A stretch of DNA of 64,000 bases from Anaerococcus ihuae (GTDB lineage Bacteria > Bacillota > Clostridia > Tissierellales > Peptoniphilaceae). Shown one piece after another: positions 25,988-34,782 of this stretch. A program made the position numbers and the translations under genes. Each line of letters begins with the position of its first letter. Within the stretch, counting starts at the first letter, position 1. The DNA lies in the NCBI RefSeq assembly GCF_928368155.1, contig NZ_CAKMRU010000001.1, forward strand, positions 750,001 to 814,000, written 5' to 3'. The notes beneath the pieces are model-generated. The model saw only the letters and a program-made list of their open reading frames with translations, was not told the origin of the DNA and ran no database searches.

Positions 25988-26674
25988 TCAATTTTTAATT
26001 TTAATAAATTCCTTAAACTCATCTAAATCTTTTGCCATAAAAAATGGATTTATCAAAAACTCTTTTTCTACACTTGTTGGAAGGCTTGGAAGGCCTTTTG
26101 AAATTTTTTCTTTAGCCTCAATTATTGCATCATCCATAATTTTATCTTTAATAATTCTTTTTGATGATTCAATACAATCAATAGTATATTCATGAGCTGG
26201 GTAAATCAAAGTATCCTTATCCAAGTTTTTAATCTTTTGAACAGATTCAAAAGAACTTTTATAATCACCTGTAAATACCCTACCACATCCAGAAGAAAAA
26301 ATTGTATCTCCACAAAATAAATTATTTTCTACTAAATATGAAATATGTTCTTCAGTGTGGCCGTTTGTTTTTAAAACTTTAAAATTATATCCAAAAATTT
26401 CAAACTCATCTTCATCTTTTAAAGTTTTATCATTTAAATTTTTAGTTTCACTTGGTCCATAAACTAAAAAATCCTCGTATTTTTCTTTCAATTTTTTTAC
26501 ACCGCCAACATGGTCCATGTGTTTGTGGGTTAAAAGAATTGCAGATAGTTTTTTATCTTTCAAATATTTTAAGCAAGGATCAGCCTCGCCCGAGTCAATT
26601 AAAATCACATCTTTACCTTTTTCAATTGTCCAAATATAGTTATCTTCAAAAGCTCTAATAAAATTAATTTTCAT
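25988..26674 (-). CDS. Metallo-beta-lactamase-fold hydrolase, glyoxalase II-like
   Basis: About 228 residues. THKHMDHVGG (zinc ligands), GHTEEHISYLVE, GDTIFSSGCGRVFTG and PAHEYT follow the GloB order. In GSH users it would cleave S-D-lactoylglutathione; these cocci may lack glutathione, so another thioester is possible. I start at 26674, preceded by GAGAGGAG; the longer frame starts upstream of that site. The stop overlaps the -35 of the fluoride riboswitch promoter. Confidence 0.85.
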   Translation of the reverse strand: MKINFIRAFEDNYIWTIEKGKDVILIDSGEADPCLKYLKDKKLSAILLTHKHMDHVGGVKKLKEKYEDFLVYGPSETKNLNDKTLKDEDEFEIFGYNFKVLKTNGHTEEHISYLVENNLFCGDTIFSSGCGRVFTGDYKSSFESVQKIKNLDKDTLIYPAHEYTIDCIESSKRIIKDKIMDDAIIEAKEKISKGLPSLPTSVEKEFLINPFFMAKDLDEFKEFIKIKN

Positions 26675-26711
26675 AAAAACTCCTCTCAAAGGATTTATAC
26701 CCAAAAATTAA

Positions 26712-26738
26712 AATAAAAAAAGTAGGCAAAAGCCTACT
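26712..26738 (-). terminator. Terminator upstream of the glyoxalase II-like gene
   Basis: AGTAGGC/GCCTACT around TTTT, followed by TTTTTTATTTT on the minus strand. It lies about 180 bases beyond the sdaAA stop. Confidence 0.85.
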
Positions 26739-26795
26739 CAAATCTTTTAAAAATCATTTTTTAATCCTTTAAGAATTTAAATATAAAATTATGCT

Positions 26796-26883
26796 AAAAC
26801 CCATCTCGACCGACCAGAGGGAGTGGAGAGATCTCTTAAATTCACTCCCTCAACTATATTCTATCAAGATAGAATTTTTTTTA
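26796..26883 (+). ncRNA. Candidate small RNA, copy A of a shared motif
   Basis: Between two minus-strand genes the plus strand carries TATAAA (26782-26787), then ACCCATCTCGACCGACC, a 9-bp stem GAGGGAGTG/CACTCCCTC enclosing AGAGATCTCT, and ATTCTATC-AA-GATAGAAT with eight T, a good terminator (26858-26883). No reading frame fits. The motif AACCmATCTCGAC recurs at 32861. Class unknown. Confidence 0.55.
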
Positions 26884-26918
26884 CTTTGTCAATATTTTAA
26901 TATATAAAATCTAATAAT

Positions 26919-27818
26919 TTATTTATTTTCTTTTGTAGCATCATTTCCAAGAGCGAAAAATTTCTTTCTTATTTTTCTTCCAGTTTCTGTTCCTGCTATT
27001 CCACCAATTCCTGTTTCTCTTAAAGCTTCTGGTAGGGTTGCTCCAACTTCTCCAGCTGCCTTACAAACTTCGTCAAATGGAACAATGCTTGTGATTCCTG
27101 CCATAGCCATATCTGCTGAAATAAATGCATTTACAACTCCTGATGCGTTTCTAAATGTACAAGGATATTCCACAAGTCCTGCAATAGGATCACATACAAG
27201 TCCTAATACATGCAAGAAAGCAAAACTTGCTGCATGAAAACAAACTTCTGGGCTTTGATCGTAAAGGTAGCATGCTGCAGCGGCTCCCATTGCAGCTCCC
27301 GATCCAGTTTCGGCTTGACATCCACCCTCAGCACCAGCAAAAGATCCATAATAACCAATTATTTTTCCAATCCCAATTGCAGTAAGCATGGCATCAACCA
27401 TTTTTTCATCAGAAAATCCTTCACGTTTTTTCAAAGAATACAAAATTGCTGGCAAAATTCCAGAAGAGCCTGCTGTTGGACTTGCAACAATTTCTCCCAT
27501 AGCTGCACTAATTTCAAGAGTTGAAAAGGCCATAGCCATAGCTTCTGTTACAAAATTTCCTGTAATGGATTTTCCTTCTTTAGAATATGCATTCATTTTT
27601 TTAGCAAATCCATCAATCATTCCCATGGCAGTTTTTGTTTCATGGTTTAAATTTCCTGTTGCAGATTCTTCCATAACTTTAAACATTTCAGTTAAACTAA
27701 ATAAAATATCATCCTTATTAATTTGCGATGATTTTAATTCTTCTTCAAGAACTAAGTCTTTGATATGAAGACCTCTTCTTTCACATTCTTCTATAACTTC
27801 TCCTGCTTTTCTAAACAT
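26919..27818 (-). CDS. sdaAA: L-serine dehydratase, iron-sulfur, alpha subunit
   Basis: 299 residues. The [4Fe-4S]-type L-serine deaminase marks are present: ASPTAGSSGILPAIL, GAEGGCQAETGSGAAMGAAA and LGLVCDPIAGLVEYPC with the cluster cysteines. Converts serine to pyruvate and ammonia, a main energy route in peptide-fermenting cocci. It follows sdaAB with a one-base overlap. A third cluster Cys expected in the C-terminal half is not obvious beyond these. Confidence 0.95.
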   Translation of the reverse strand: MFRKAGEVIEECERRGLHIKDLVLEEELKSSQINKDDILFSLTEMFKVMEESATGNLNHETKTAMGMIDGFAKKMNAYSKEGKSITGNFVTEAMAMAFSTLEISAAMGEIVASPTAGSSGILPAILYSLKKREGFSDEKMVDAMLTAIGIGKIIGYYGSFAGAEGGCQAETGSGAAMGAAAACYLYDQSPEVCFHAASFAFLHVLGLVCDPIAGLVEYPCTFRNASGVVNAFISADMAMAGITSIVPFDEVCKAAGEVGATLPEALRETGIGGIAGTETGRKIRKKFFALGNDATKENK

Positions 27819-28483
27819 TATCTAACCCCTTCTATATAATTTGCATAATCGTATCTTTCATTATTAATAATTTCTTCAATTATACTTTTTTCAAGCTTTT
27901 CATTTAATTCTACAATTAATGTAACTTCATCATCAGCCTTTACTGTTTTCATACTTTCAATATTGTAGTCATTAGTTGCCAAAAGTTTACTTACTTCATA
28001 AATTACGCCTTTTTGTTCCCTATATCTTAAAATTATTGTTGGGAATTTTCCGTTATAAGAAATTGAAACGTCATTAATTTCTATAATTTCTATATTTCCT
28101 CCACCAATAGATGATCCAGTAACTGATGAAGTAGTTCCATCTGGATAATAAAATACAATTTTTGCAGTATTTGGATGAACAGGACCCAAATCATCTTTTA
28201 TAAAATGATATTCAAGACCTTCTTCATCTGCAATTTTAAAAGAATCTCTAAGTCTTTTATCATTTGGTTTAAATCCCAAAACTCCTGCAAGAAGAGCCTT
28301 ATCAGTTCCGTGTCCCTTGTAAGTTTGAGCAAATGATCCGTGAAGATGAAAATCCACCCTAGTAAAACCATCTTTGACAATTGATATAGCAACTTGTCCA
28401 ATTCTTGCCGCTCCTGCAGTATGAGATGAGGATGGGCCTATCATAATCGGTCCAATTATATCAAAAACTCCATATTCTTTCAT
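27818..28483 (-). CDS. sdaAB: L-serine dehydratase, iron-sulfur, beta subunit
   Basis: 221 residues. The N-terminal domain has IIGPIMIGPSSSHTAGAARIG, the substrate-binding signature, and HGSFAQTYKGHGTDKALLAG; the C-terminal 75 residues are an ACT-type domain (FPTIILRYREQKGVIYEVSKLL). First gene of the sdaAB-sdaAA operon. AGGAGGT precedes the ATG. Split subunits are the Gram-positive form. Confidence 0.95.
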   Translation of the reverse strand: MKEYGVFDIIGPIMIGPSSSHTAGAARIGQVAISIVKDGFTRVDFHLHGSFAQTYKGHGTDKALLAGVLGFKPNDKRLRDSFKIADEEGLEYHFIKDDLGPVHPNTAKIVFYYPDGTTSSVTGSSIGGGNIEIIEINDVSISYNGKFPTIILRYREQKGVIYEVSKLLATNDYNIESMKTVKADDEVTLIVELNEKLEKSIIEEIINNERYDYANYIEGVR

Positions 28484-28564
28484 AATACCTCCATTAGTAT
28501 AAAAAACCTTTGCATAGTTAGTATAATTAATTTACTTCTTAATATTATCCTACTCTTTTTATAA

Positions 28565-28627
28565 AAAAAATAAAAGTCAAGAAAAATTATTTTGCAAATT
28601 CACAAAATAAAATCACTTGACTTCAAC
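28565..28627 (-). terminator. Terminator overlapping the end of the YwaF-like gene
   Basis: AAGTCAAG pairs with CTTGACTT across a long A/T-rich, partly paired loop and is followed by a T-rich tail on the minus strand. The left arm includes the stop codon. Confidence 0.65.
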
Positions 28628-29350
28628 CAAATTAAATTTTTTAAATATATAATAATTTAAAATAATCGAAAAATTATATAAGATCCCTGCCAAAACAAAA
28701 TATAAATATCCCGGTAATTTTTTTAACAAATCTGTAAAAATCGGACTATATGATAAGTAAGCATAATTTAAGCCAAAATTCAAATTTATAATCTCAGTAA
28801 CCATCAAAAAAATATTTACAAAAACAAATAAAAATTTTAAATTTCCCCTATTAAGTCTAACTTCATCAACAATAAGAAAGAATAAAGATACCCAAAAAAC
28901 TAAATAATGGGTCAAAAAGAAATTTACATACATAATATGCGGCCAAGAATATGGTGTTAAATCTGGATAAATAAGTCCGATTAAACCACCAATGAGACCC
29001 CAAAAAATAGTTAGAATTTTCAAATTTTTATTATTAAATAATAGGGCAAAAAATCCACTATAAATACTTACTCTACAAGTATAAAGAGGAAGAGCCTCGC
29101 TAATTGTATCATGTCTTACAAAAGAAAGAAAAAACAAAAAACTTAGCTGTTGAAAAGCCAATAAAAATAAAAAAATGTTTCTTGTTATTTTGTAATATTT
29201 TTTATTTTCCCTAAGATTTTTTCTATACCTATAAATTAAAAATCCAATAAATATCATAAATAAAAACAAAAAAAGATGTAATAATCCATATGAATTAAAA
29301 ACAAAGCCATCTTCTTTTTTTCTAAAAAATATTTCTATAAAATTCTTCAT
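28613..29350 (-). CDS. YwaF/TIGR02206 family integral membrane protein
   Basis: 245 residues, about seven helices. The typical YTCRVSIYSG, GLIGGLIGLIYPDL-(x)4-WPHIMYVNFFLTHY stretch identifies the family, which has no proven function. The N-terminus FEIFFRKKEDGFVFNSYGLLHL is slightly longer than some relatives. It is monocistronic. Distance to the neighbouring divergent/parallel genes gives no functional hint. Confidence 0.85.
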   Translation of the reverse strand: MKNFIEIFFRKKEDGFVFNSYGLLHLFLFLFMIFIGFLIYRYRKNLRENKKYYKITRNIFLFLLAFQQLSFLFFLSFVRHDTISEALPLYTCRVSIYSGFFALLFNNKNLKILTIFWGLIGGLIGLIYPDLTPYSWPHIMYVNFFLTHYLVFWVSLFFLIVDEVRLNRGNLKFLFVFVNIFLMVTEIINLNFGLNYAYLSYSPIFTDLLKKLPGYLYFVLAGILYNFSIILNYYIFKKFNLVEVK

Positions 29351-29445
29351 TAATACTCCTAAATTACAATTTTATTATATAATAATTTTATAATTTCGTC
29401 TATAATCCTAATGTTTTCAACAAAAATTTTTATTTAAATTTAAAA

Positions 29446-29484
29446 AGCTCTAAAAAATTAACAATAATAATTCTTAAGAGCTTT
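29446..29484 (-). terminator. Terminator of the second serine hydrolase gene
   Basis: AAAGCTCT pairs with AGAGCTTT around an A/T-rich loop with a TTTTTA tail on the minus strand. Confidence 0.8.
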
Positions 29485-29487
29485 AAT

Positions 29488-30486
29488 TTATTTTTCATTA
29501 TATTTTATAAAGGCCTCTGTAATTTTTTTACCAAGATTTTGCATACAATCAAATTGTGGACCCGAACCATGATTTACAGGATTTGGATATTGGCTTAAAA
29601 AAGAAATAGCAAAAACTTCATCACCTATGCCAATAATTGCAATGTCATTTTCAACACCAATATTTGGAATTTCTCCAGATTTTGAAAGACCCTTAGCAGT
29701 TTGTGGCAATTTTCCTAATAATTTAAATTTTGATGTAGAATCATTTTCTGCCATAGCCTTCATAAGTTTATTTGAATGATCTCTGTTTACAAATTTTCCA
29801 AAATAAATATCCCTAAGTCCCATATTTAAGTCATTAGCTCTAGCTAAATTTTCCTTGCCTTCATGGAGCATCTTTCTATTTAGACTAGTTTTATTTTCTC
29901 CTGTGATTTTTTTGATTGTATTTCCAACATTTTGACTTGCTAGATCCATATTATTATTTCCAATAAGATCAATCAATCTGTTCGTAGCCTCGTTATTAGA
30001 ATCTTTTAGCATCAAATAAATATCATTTTCAACACTTTTTTCATCCAAAATCTCCTCTTCAACTTGCCTATAAGTCTCAAGGGCGATAAAAATTTTAATA
30101 GTTGAAGCTGCAGGTAGACTTTCTATTTGAGGATTAGAACTTTTAAAAATAGAAATATCAAAATCCCCCTTTAGAGAATCAACAGCTACTTGCCAATCTC
30201 CCTCTAAATTTTGACACTCCTCTTCAATAATTTTTTCAATTTCCATTGAAAGTTCATCATTTTTTGAATTTTTTTTCTCATTAGTTTTATTTTTTACAAT
30301 ATTTTTATCATAATCATCATTTTTATATAATTTTTCAATTTTATTTAAATATTCATCTGACTTAAAACCTACAAGACCCTTGGGTTTAGAAATTTTATTA
30401 GACTTAGAGTCTTTGATAGTAAAAGAAAACGTCGAAATAAATATAGTTGTAAAAATAGCAAAAATCAATTTTTTATTTTTTTTCAT
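29488..30486 (-). CDS. Secreted class A beta-lactamase-like serine hydrolase (copy 2)
   Basis: 332 residues with a signal peptide (about 1-25). The transpeptidase/beta-lactamase fold marks are ASTIKIF (SxxK, near residue 129), DSNNEATNRLIDLIG (SDN-like loop, with NEATN) and KSGEIPNIG (the KTG-equivalent reads KSG). The omega-loop Glu of class A enzymes is not obvious. About 60 percent of positions appear the same as in the upstream paralog over the catalytic half, so this is a tandem duplication. Could be a penicillin-binding protein-type hydrolase rather than a resistance enzyme. Confidence 0.8.
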   Translation of the reverse strand: MKKNKKLIFAIFTTIFISTFSFTIKDSKSNKISKPKGLVGFKSDEYLNKIEKLYKNDDYDKNIVKNKTNEKKNSKNDELSMEIEKIIEEECQNLEGDWQVAVDSLKGDFDISIFKSSNPQIESLPAASTIKIFIALETYRQVEEEILDEKSVENDIYLMLKDSNNEATNRLIDLIGNNNMDLASQNVGNTIKKITGENKTSLNRKMLHEGKENLARANDLNMGLRDIYFGKFVNRDHSNKLMKAMAENDSTSKFKLLGKLPQTAKGLSKSGEIPNIGVENDIAIIGIGDEVFAISFLSQYPNPVNHGSGPQFDCMQNLGKKITEAFIKYNEK

Positions 30487-30555
30487 AATTTCTCCACTAG
30501 AATAATTTTAATTCTGCCTATTTTATACTTAAAATATTAAATATAATTAAATTTT

Positions 30556-31593
30556 TTATTCATTATCTTTGTCAAATTTCATATAAGCTTCAGATATTCT
30601 TTTTCCTAAATTTTGCATAGCTATAGCTTGGTCACCATATTTATGGCTAACTGCGCCAGGATGTTCAGCCATAAATGAAATTGCAAATACACTATCTCCA
30701 ACATCAATTATAGCTGCATCATTTTCTATTCCACCATCAGGATACTCTCCAGATTTATTTAATCCCTTTGCACCTTTAGGTAATTTTCCCAATAGCTTAA
30801 ATTTTGAAGTTGTAGTATTATTTGCCATAGCTTTAATCATTTTTTTAGAATGATCTTCATTTACAATTTTCCCATCATATATTGCAATCAAACCCTTATT
30901 TAAATCTTTAGCACTAGCAAGATTATTCTTTCCTCTTTGGTTCATTTTAGTATATAGACCAGTTCTATTTGCTCCAGTGATTTTATAAATAATTCTTCCA
31001 ACATTTTTGCTCGCCCTATCCATGCTCTTATCGCCAATCAAATCAATTAACCTATTAGTAGCTTCATTATTAGAGTTTCTAAGCATTAAATAAATATCTT
31101 CATCTACATCTTTCTCAGCTAAAATCCCTTCTTCAACTTGCCTATAAGTCTCGATACCAACAAAGATTTTAATCGTTGAAGCCGAAGTTTGACTAATATT
31201 TTTAGGAGAAGACTTTCTTTCTATAGAAATATTGGATTTCCCCCTGATACTATCAACGGCAACTTGCCAATTACCATCTAAATTTTCAGTTTCCTCAGAA
31301 ATTATTTTATTAATTTCTTTATAGAGATAATCATCTTCTTTGCTTGAATTTTCATTTTTTATATTATCTAATTTAGGATCCTTTTCTTTAACCTTAAAAT
31401 TATTAGAATCATAAATCATCTCAATTTCATTTAAATATTTATCAGATTTAAAACCAATGACACTGCTTTTTCCAGAACTCTTCCTCGCCACATTATTTTC
31501 ATTATCTGCCTTAGAAAAATTAAAGATTGAAGCAAAAATAAAAATAATTAAAACAAAGGTAAAACTAGATAAGATTTTTTTCTTTTTATTCAT
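30556..31593 (-). CDS. Secreted class A beta-lactamase-like serine hydrolase (copy 1)
   Basis: About 345 residues with a signal peptide. SASTIKIFVGIETYRQVEEG (SxxK), NSNNEATNRLIDLIG and NKSGEYPDGG match the downstream copy. Both have a shared N-terminal motif GFKSDEYLN / GFKSDKYLN preceding a charged linker. The start is the ATG at 31593 preceded by GGTGGGG; the longer frame opens with TTG. The 69-base gap to copy 2 has no terminator, so they may form one transcript. Confidence 0.8.
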   Translation of the reverse strand: MNKKKKILSSFTFVLIIFIFASIFNFSKADNENNVARKSSGKSSVIGFKSDKYLNEIEMIYDSNNFKVKEKDPKLDNIKNENSSKEDDYLYKEINKIISEETENLDGNWQVAVDSIRGKSNISIERKSSPKNISQTSASTIKIFVGIETYRQVEEGILAEKDVDEDIYLMLRNSNNEATNRLIDLIGDKSMDRASKNVGRIIYKITGANRTGLYTKMNQRGKNNLASAKDLNKGLIAIYDGKIVNEDHSKKMIKAMANNTTTSKFKLLGKLPKGAKGLNKSGEYPDGGIENDAAIIDVGDSVFAISFMAEHPGAVSHKYGDQAIAMQNLGKRISEAYMKFDKDNE

Positions 31594-31768
31594 ATTCCCC
31601 ACCAAAATATTTTTATTACTATTTTAATGCTAGACTATAAAGGAGTAAGTGTCAAATTTTGTTATAAATATTTAATTATATAAATACTTATTTTTCTAAA
31701 TGCTCTAATTTTCATATCTAGAATTTTATTAAAACTTATATTATAATCAAATAAACAAGGAGATATTT

Positions 31769-32776
31769 ATGGAAGAGAAAAGAAAACTGAAATTTATTTT
31801 TTATGCATTTATACTTTTGTTAGTTATTGGTGTAGTTGGTTATATGAAATTACTTGAAGTAGATTTTGTTGATGCCTTATACATGACAGTTATTACTATA
31901 TCAACAGTGGGTTTTACTGAAGTTGGAACAACTAGCAATCAATCCGAAATTTTTTCTGTATTTATGATATTTTTAGGTGTTGGTATAGTTGGATACGCAT
32001 TTACAACAATTGTAGCTATGTTTGTTGAAGGTAAATTTGCAGATTTATGGAAGGGAAATAAAATGGAAAGAAAAATTTCTGCTCTTAATGATCATTATAT
32101 AATTTGTGGATCGGGAGAGCTTGCGGAAGTTATTATAAAAAAATTTATAGATGAAAATTTAAATTTTGTAGTTATTACAGATAAACGAGAAGACCTTGAC
32201 GATTATAGTCACCATAATATTTTGGTTGTTGAAGGTCATTCTACTGAAGAAGAGGTTTTAGAAAAAGCTGAAATTACAAAAGCTAAGGGATTGATTTCAA
32301 CTCTCGATTCCGAGGTAGATAATATTGTAACAGTTCTTACCGCAAGAAATCTAAATAAAAAAATATATATAATTGCAAATTCTATTACAAAATCTGGAAG
32401 CAAAAAATTATTAAAAGTTGGTGCAAATAAAACACTATCAGCTGTTGAAATTAGTGGAAAAAGAATGGCATCATTAATGATAAAACCAAATATAATTTCA
32501 TTTTTGGATGTAGTAACAAGAATTGGCGATGTAGAACTTGACCTTGAGGAAGTTATTGTAAAAAAAGATTCTTACCTAGAAAATAAAAATTTACTTCAAG
32601 CACAAATTCCTAAAAAAACTGGACTAATTGTTCTAGCTATAAAAAAGATTGAAGATGAGACCATGGTTTTCAATCCACCAGTAGATTATACATTTAAAAT
32701 AGGCGATGTTCTCATTGTTCTTGGAAGAGAAGAACAAGTGGACAAATTAAGGCACCTGGGTGATGAAATAAAATAA
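31769..32776 (+). CDS. Potassium channel with RCK (TrkA-N/TrkA-C) domains
   Basis: 335 residues. Two membrane helices flank the filter ITISTVGFTEVG (around residue 46), in the MthK/KCh layout. A RCK-N domain (about 105-225) with IICGSGELAEVI as nucleotide loop and a RCK-C domain (about 245-330) follow. Selectivity filter TVGF instead of TVGY is common in bacterial homologs. AAGGAG precedes the ATG. It is probably gated by a nucleotide or c-di-AMP; a darA gene also in this window is only circumstantial. Confidence 0.9.
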   Translation: MEEKRKLKFIFYAFILLLVIGVVGYMKLLEVDFVDALYMTVITISTVGFTEVGTTSNQSEIFSVFMIFLGVGIVGYAFTTIVAMFVEGKFADLWKGNKMERKISALNDHYIICGSGELAEVIIKKFIDENLNFVVITDKREDLDDYSHHNILVVEGHSTEEEVLEKAEITKAKGLISTLDSEVDNIVTVLTARNLNKKIYIIANSITKSGSKKLLKVGANKTLSAVEISGKRMASLMIKPNIISFLDVVTRIGDVELDLEEVIVKKDSYLENKNLLQAQIPKKTGLIVLAIKKIEDETMVFNPPVDYTFKIGDVLIVLGREEQVDKLRHLGDEIK

Positions 32777-32854
32777 GGCTACTAATAAAAAATAGCTTCA
32801 GAGTGTAGACAAAATTTACTTATTAAGAATTATTAGTAATTTAAAATTAAATTA

Positions 32855-33001
32855 ATATCTAACCAATCTCGACTAGATTATTGTGCCTTGATTTGGCACA
32901 ATAATCCCTAAAACTAAGTGAGAAATCACGAAGGAGGTGATAATGCAAAATAGTTGAATCTATTCTGCAACATCACCTAATATAGGTTTATTATTTTTTT
33001 T
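32855..33001 (+). ncRNA. Candidate structured RNA, copy B of a shared motif
   Basis: CTAACCAATCTCGACTAG leads to an 11-bp perfect stem ATTATTGTGCC/GGCACAATAAT (32877-32905), then a second long hairpin in which AGGTGAT (32935-32941) pairs with ATCACCT (32972-32978), with TGCA and AATAG/CTATT inside. A run of eight T ends it (about 32993). The second hairpin buries a perfect ribosome site followed by a five-codon frame (MQNS, stop). No known class assigned. Confidence 0.55.
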
Positions 33002-33100
33002 GTATTAAGGCAACCGCTTCTGTATGGCTTGAGTGGTCAGTATGGATAAAACTTGATATTTTTCAAAAGCCTCGTATGTGGGAATATGTTAATTGATTTT

Positions 33101-33734
33101 AATATGATCTACTAGCAACTCTTGAAATAATTTCCTCATCGGATTTCTCGTCCTCAGGATTAGGCGAGAAAAAGAAACTAAGATTTGTGTCTTCTTTATA
33201 CTTCCCATATAAGAAAGGTCTTAATGTACGAGCTTTATTACTATTTTCTATAGTTCTAACATTAGATAAGCCATCTGTCTCTCCATTACGCCTTACATCG
33301 TAACAATATATAGAATCAGGATCATTACCTTCACATCTTGAGTCTTGCAGTTTACATAATCATTCTGACTTATTATCAACTTTTTTATCAGGAATATATT
33401 TAGAAAATATTTTTGAAAAATCTAAAAACAAATTTCTATTTGTATTTTTAATTTCTATATTAAAAAAATCAGCAAACTCTGCCACAGAATTAAAAGAAAC
33501 TTCATAAAAATCATAATAAGCATGTATTGAATTGCTAGCATCTGATGTTTTAATGAATTCTAACTTTGCAACAGCAAAATTATTTGGTTTTCTTTATTTT
33601 TTGTTATAAGTCTTTAAAATTACTGCATAGTCTTCCTTTTTATATCTAAATAAAAAACTATCTATTATCCAATCTTTTTGTTTCATGCTTTTAAGCAATT
33701 TAGGTAAATTTTCAAATCTAATTTTCTCAGTCAT
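33101..33734 (-). pseudogene. Degraded DUF6037-like gene
   Basis: From the ATG at 33734 the frame reads MTEKIRFENLPKLLKSMKQK to a stop at 33594-33596; a shift near 33594-33603 restores a frame beginning KPNNFAVAKLEFIKTSD, which runs through a TGA (33360-33362) to a stop at 33101. The opening (KLLKSMKQKDWIIDSFLFRYKK) resembles the DUF6037 family. So at least one frameshift and one nonsense change. It adjoins the abiF-like gene and is probably an old island gene. The family call is from memory and only moderately sure. Confidence 0.65.
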
Positions 33735-33850
33735 GTTTCTATATACTCCCACATATATTTAACAAATAATCGTCCAGTATGTAAGTAGAACATTCATTAT
33801 TAAATAGCTATATGTTTAATAATTATTTAATTTTATATTATTTTTAAAAA

Positions 33851-34708
33851 TTAAATAATACTTTGCCAATTACGAATGAACCCTAAATGATTTAATTCTG
33901 CTGATGGATATTTGTTAATTATTTCCAACAAGTCACTATGAAATTTATCGTAATAGTCATCTTCAGCTAGAATCTTAAGATTAATTATACTAGCAAAAAT
34001 GGTATTATTAGATATTCCTTGGTTTAAATATTCTTTATACAACTTTGGAGTCTTGGTTAATTTAGCTCCATACAATCTGCCATAATGAGCACATATATTT
34101 CTGACATAAGACAAGTTCTCAATCCAAGATTCTAAATAAATATAATCAACCTCGAATTCTTTGGCAATTTCTTTCTTATCTTCATTCTCCATATTCTTGT
34201 ACATTTTAGAAAGTGTGCCGAAACTTGCTACCTCTATTGCAGCATAGAATGGAATCTCTCCTCCTTCATAATTGTTTTCGAAGTTATGTATAAATGGCGA
34301 TTTCTTATTTCTTTTTATTTCTCTTTCTAACTCTTTTATGGTACTCTTCTGAAAATTCTTTTTCTTATAGTTACTTAAATCTTTATATCCAAAGTTCCCA
34401 TATTTTAATGAAAAGTAATTTGTAATTACAGCTCTTAAATGAACTTCTATATGCTCTATCAACGAAAACAAAATATGTCTAAGTTCCATATCAAATAAAT
34501 ATAGGTCAACTATATTTTCAAAAGTAGTTCCATCTATGTACTTTCCATTTTCTTTTAAAGTTATACTATAAGCCTTTACAATCCTATAATAGGATACTCT
34601 GTTAAGCACACTTTTTGCATAATCTTTATCTTCTATTTCTAAATCTAAAGATATTAAATTTTCTATTTGCTCGTTTACATCAACGGGAGCTTGATGAGAT
34701 TTCTTCAC
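33851..34708 (-). CDS. abiF: AbiF/AbiD-like abortive infection protein (HEPN RNase, Abi_2)
   Basis: 285 residues from GTG. LISLDLEIEDKDYAKSVLNRVSYYRIVKAY and LYLFDMELRHILFSLIEHIEVHLRAVITNY are the Abi_2 signature. The HEPN nuclease motif Rx4H is intact: R203-NICA-H208. Family members cut RNA and stop growth on phage attack. I start at GTG 34708, preceded by AAGGAG with seven bases between; the longer ATG frame (34750) would run through a folded RNA. The folded RNA just upstream and the strong promoter fit the reported abiF-RNA arrangement. Confidence 0.88.
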   Translation of the reverse strand: MKKSHQAPVDVNEQIENLISLDLEIEDKDYAKSVLNRVSYYRIVKAYSITLKENGKYIDGTTFENIVDLYLFDMELRHILFSLIEHIEVHLRAVITNYFSLKYGNFGYKDLSNYKKKNFQKSTIKELEREIKRNKKSPFIHNFENNYEGGEIPFYAAIEVASFGTLSKMYKNMENEDKKEIAKEFEVDYIYLESWIENLSYVRNICAHYGRLYGAKLTKTPKLYKEYLNQGISNNTIFASIINLKILAEDDYYDKFHSDLLEIINKYPSAELNHLGFIRNWQSII

Positions 34709-34724
34709 GCTATTACTCCTTATA

Positions 34725-34778
34725 ATCAAAAGACCCGACTTGGTCCGCATTGTTAAGAGGCGTGTCGGGTACTGTTAA
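34725..34778 (-). ncRNA. abiF-type RNA: folded leader RNA upstream of the abiF gene
   Basis: On the minus strand ACCCGAC (34764-34770) pairs with GTCGGGT (34733-34739); the 24-base interior has CGC/GCG that can add a small stem. CTTTTGATT follows, a weak terminator-like tail. A structured RNA upstream of abiF genes has been described by comparative genomics (abiF RNA motif); the match to that consensus is not checked here. Confidence 0.65.
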
Positions 34779-34782
34779 TTAC

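Noticed and set aside
25988..26674. Glutathione-dependent glyoxalase II as the certain function
   Set aside because: The fold and ligands fit, but no glyoxalase I or glutathione genes are in view, so the substrate is left open.
26796..26883. Glycine riboswitch or T-box for the serine dehydratase operon
   Set aside because: The element is on the opposite strand and downstream of the sda genes, and no glycine aptamer or T-box core is seen.
27210..27768. Two plus-strand frames opposite sdaAA
   Set aside because: They lie wholly within the serine dehydratase gene and have no ribosome sites or family marks.
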